DNA from: CAVQCJ01 sp963711005
GTDB taxonomy: Bacteria; Actinomycetota; Actinomycetes; Prado026
Length of the DNA: 64,000 bases
Assembly: GCA_963711005.1 (NCBI GenBank)
Contig: CAVQCJ010000002.1
Location: 186,001 to 250,000, forward strand
Direction of reading: 5' to 3'
Within the stretch, counting starts at the first letter, position 1. Every line of letters starts with the position of its first letter. The notes below the pieces were generated by a model, which made no database searches, was not told where the DNA came from, and worked only from the letters and a program-made list of their open reading frames with translations. Below are positions 63,503-64,000 of this stretch, one piece after another. Both the position numbers and the translations under genes were made by a program.

Positions 63503-64000
63503 TCAGGAGCCGACGCCGCCGCCGGCGACCTCGCGGGCGCTGGTGACGACGTGGTCGACGAATCCGTAGTCCTTGGCGCCCTCGGCGTCGAACCAGCGGT
63601 CGCGGTCGGAGTCGGCCTCGATGGTGTCGCAGCTCCTGGCCGGTGTGCTGGGCGATCAGCTGGGCCAGGCGCTTCTTCGTGAACAGCATCTGCTCGGCCT
63701 GGATCTTGATGTCCGAGGCCGTGCCGCCGAGACCGCCGGACGGCTGGTGCATCATGATCCGCGCGTTGCGGAGTGGCGTACCGCTTGCCCTTCTCGCCGG
63801 CCGAGAGCAGGAACTGCCCCATCGAGGCCGCCAGCCCCATCGCCACCGTCGCGACGTCGCTCTTGACGAACTGCATCGTGTCGTAGATGGCCAGGCCGGC
63901 CGAGACCGAGCCGCCCGGGGAGTTGATGTAGAGCCAGATGTCCCGGCCCGGGTCCTCGGCGTCCAGCAGCAGCATCTGCGCGCAGATCGCGTTCGCGTTG
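63503..64000 (-). CDS. clpP1: ATP-dependent Clp protease subunit ClpP1, partial, frame broken twice
   Basis: Truncated at the 5' end by the window edge. Readable: NANAICAQMLLLDAEDPGRDIWLYINSPGGSVSAGLAIYDTMQFVKSDVATVAMGLAASMGQFLL (with the catalytic Ser in ASMGQ), then frame-shifted RIMMHQPSGGLGGTASDIKIQAEQMLF and DRDRWFDAEGAKDYGF. Extra bases near 63773 (GAGTGGCG for GAGTGCG) and 63631 (GTCGCAG for GTCCAG) break it, as in the 27-48 kb stretch. First gene of the clpP1-clpP2-clpX group. Confidence 0.9.

Overview
This is a chromosomal segment of a high-GC Gram-positive bacterium, almost certainly an actinomycete. The evidence is the very high GC content, GTG as a frequent start codon, leaderless promoters, and a long conserved gene order that I know from Streptomyces-like Actinobacteria: nadD-lytR-rsfS-phosphatase-tRNA-Ala, then proA/proB/obgE/rpmA/rplU/rne/two radical-SAM-associated genes/rodA/pbpA/mreD/mreC/mreB/ndk/folC/valS, then clpX/clpP2/clpP1. 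MreBCD-RodA points to a rod-shaped, filamentous or sporulating lineage. I cannot name a genus.

Layout. 1-17.5 kb is accessory. It holds a possible galacto-sugar cluster (class II aldolase, GH4 glycosidase, DeoR regulator, GH114 polygalactosaminidase, PfkB kinase), an ArsR/SRPBCC operon with a clear palindromic operator, several lipoproteins and membrane proteins, a permease-like protein and VOC/GNAT proteins. 17.6-24.9 kb holds tRNA-Ala, a histidine phosphatase, RsfS, a LytR-CpsA-Psr protein, NadD, FdhD, a secreted CAP protein and a VWA protein with small membrane partners. 25-26.4 kb is a membrane-anchored HExxH metalloprotease candidate. 26.4-50.8 kb is the conserved housekeeping block read on the minus strand. 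It is interrupted by a TPP-riboswitch-controlled thiBPQ transporter (31.5-35.1 kb) and by a small cassette carrying an AbiEi-like gene between two copies of a structured inverted repeat (41.1-42.3 kb). 50.8-53.4 kb is valS, divergent from folC. 53.5-59.8 kb is a dihydroxyacetone kinase island (MIP channel, DhaK, DhaL and a DhaM-HPr-Enzyme I fusion) with a divergent IclR regulator and an operator made of three alternating half-sites. 60-61.4 kb holds two tandem membrane-anchored paralogues. The window ends in clpX-clpP2-clpP1, with clpP1 cut by the window edge.

Working together: the dha genes form a PEP-to-dihydroxyacetone phosphorelay whose phosphocarriers are all in one polypeptide, with a pore protein for uptake. 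The mre/pbpA/rodA genes build the lateral wall. rne, rplU, rpmA, obgE and rsfS serve RNA and ribosome biogenesis, and ClpXP serves proteolysis.

Quality warning: between about 27.48 and 48.27 kb, and again in clpP1 (63.6-63.8 kb), many essential genes are broken by single-base insertions. I infer about 54, all of them +1. The sequence reads as an uncorrected assembly stretch, so I annotate these genes as intact loci with sequence errors, not as pseudogenes.
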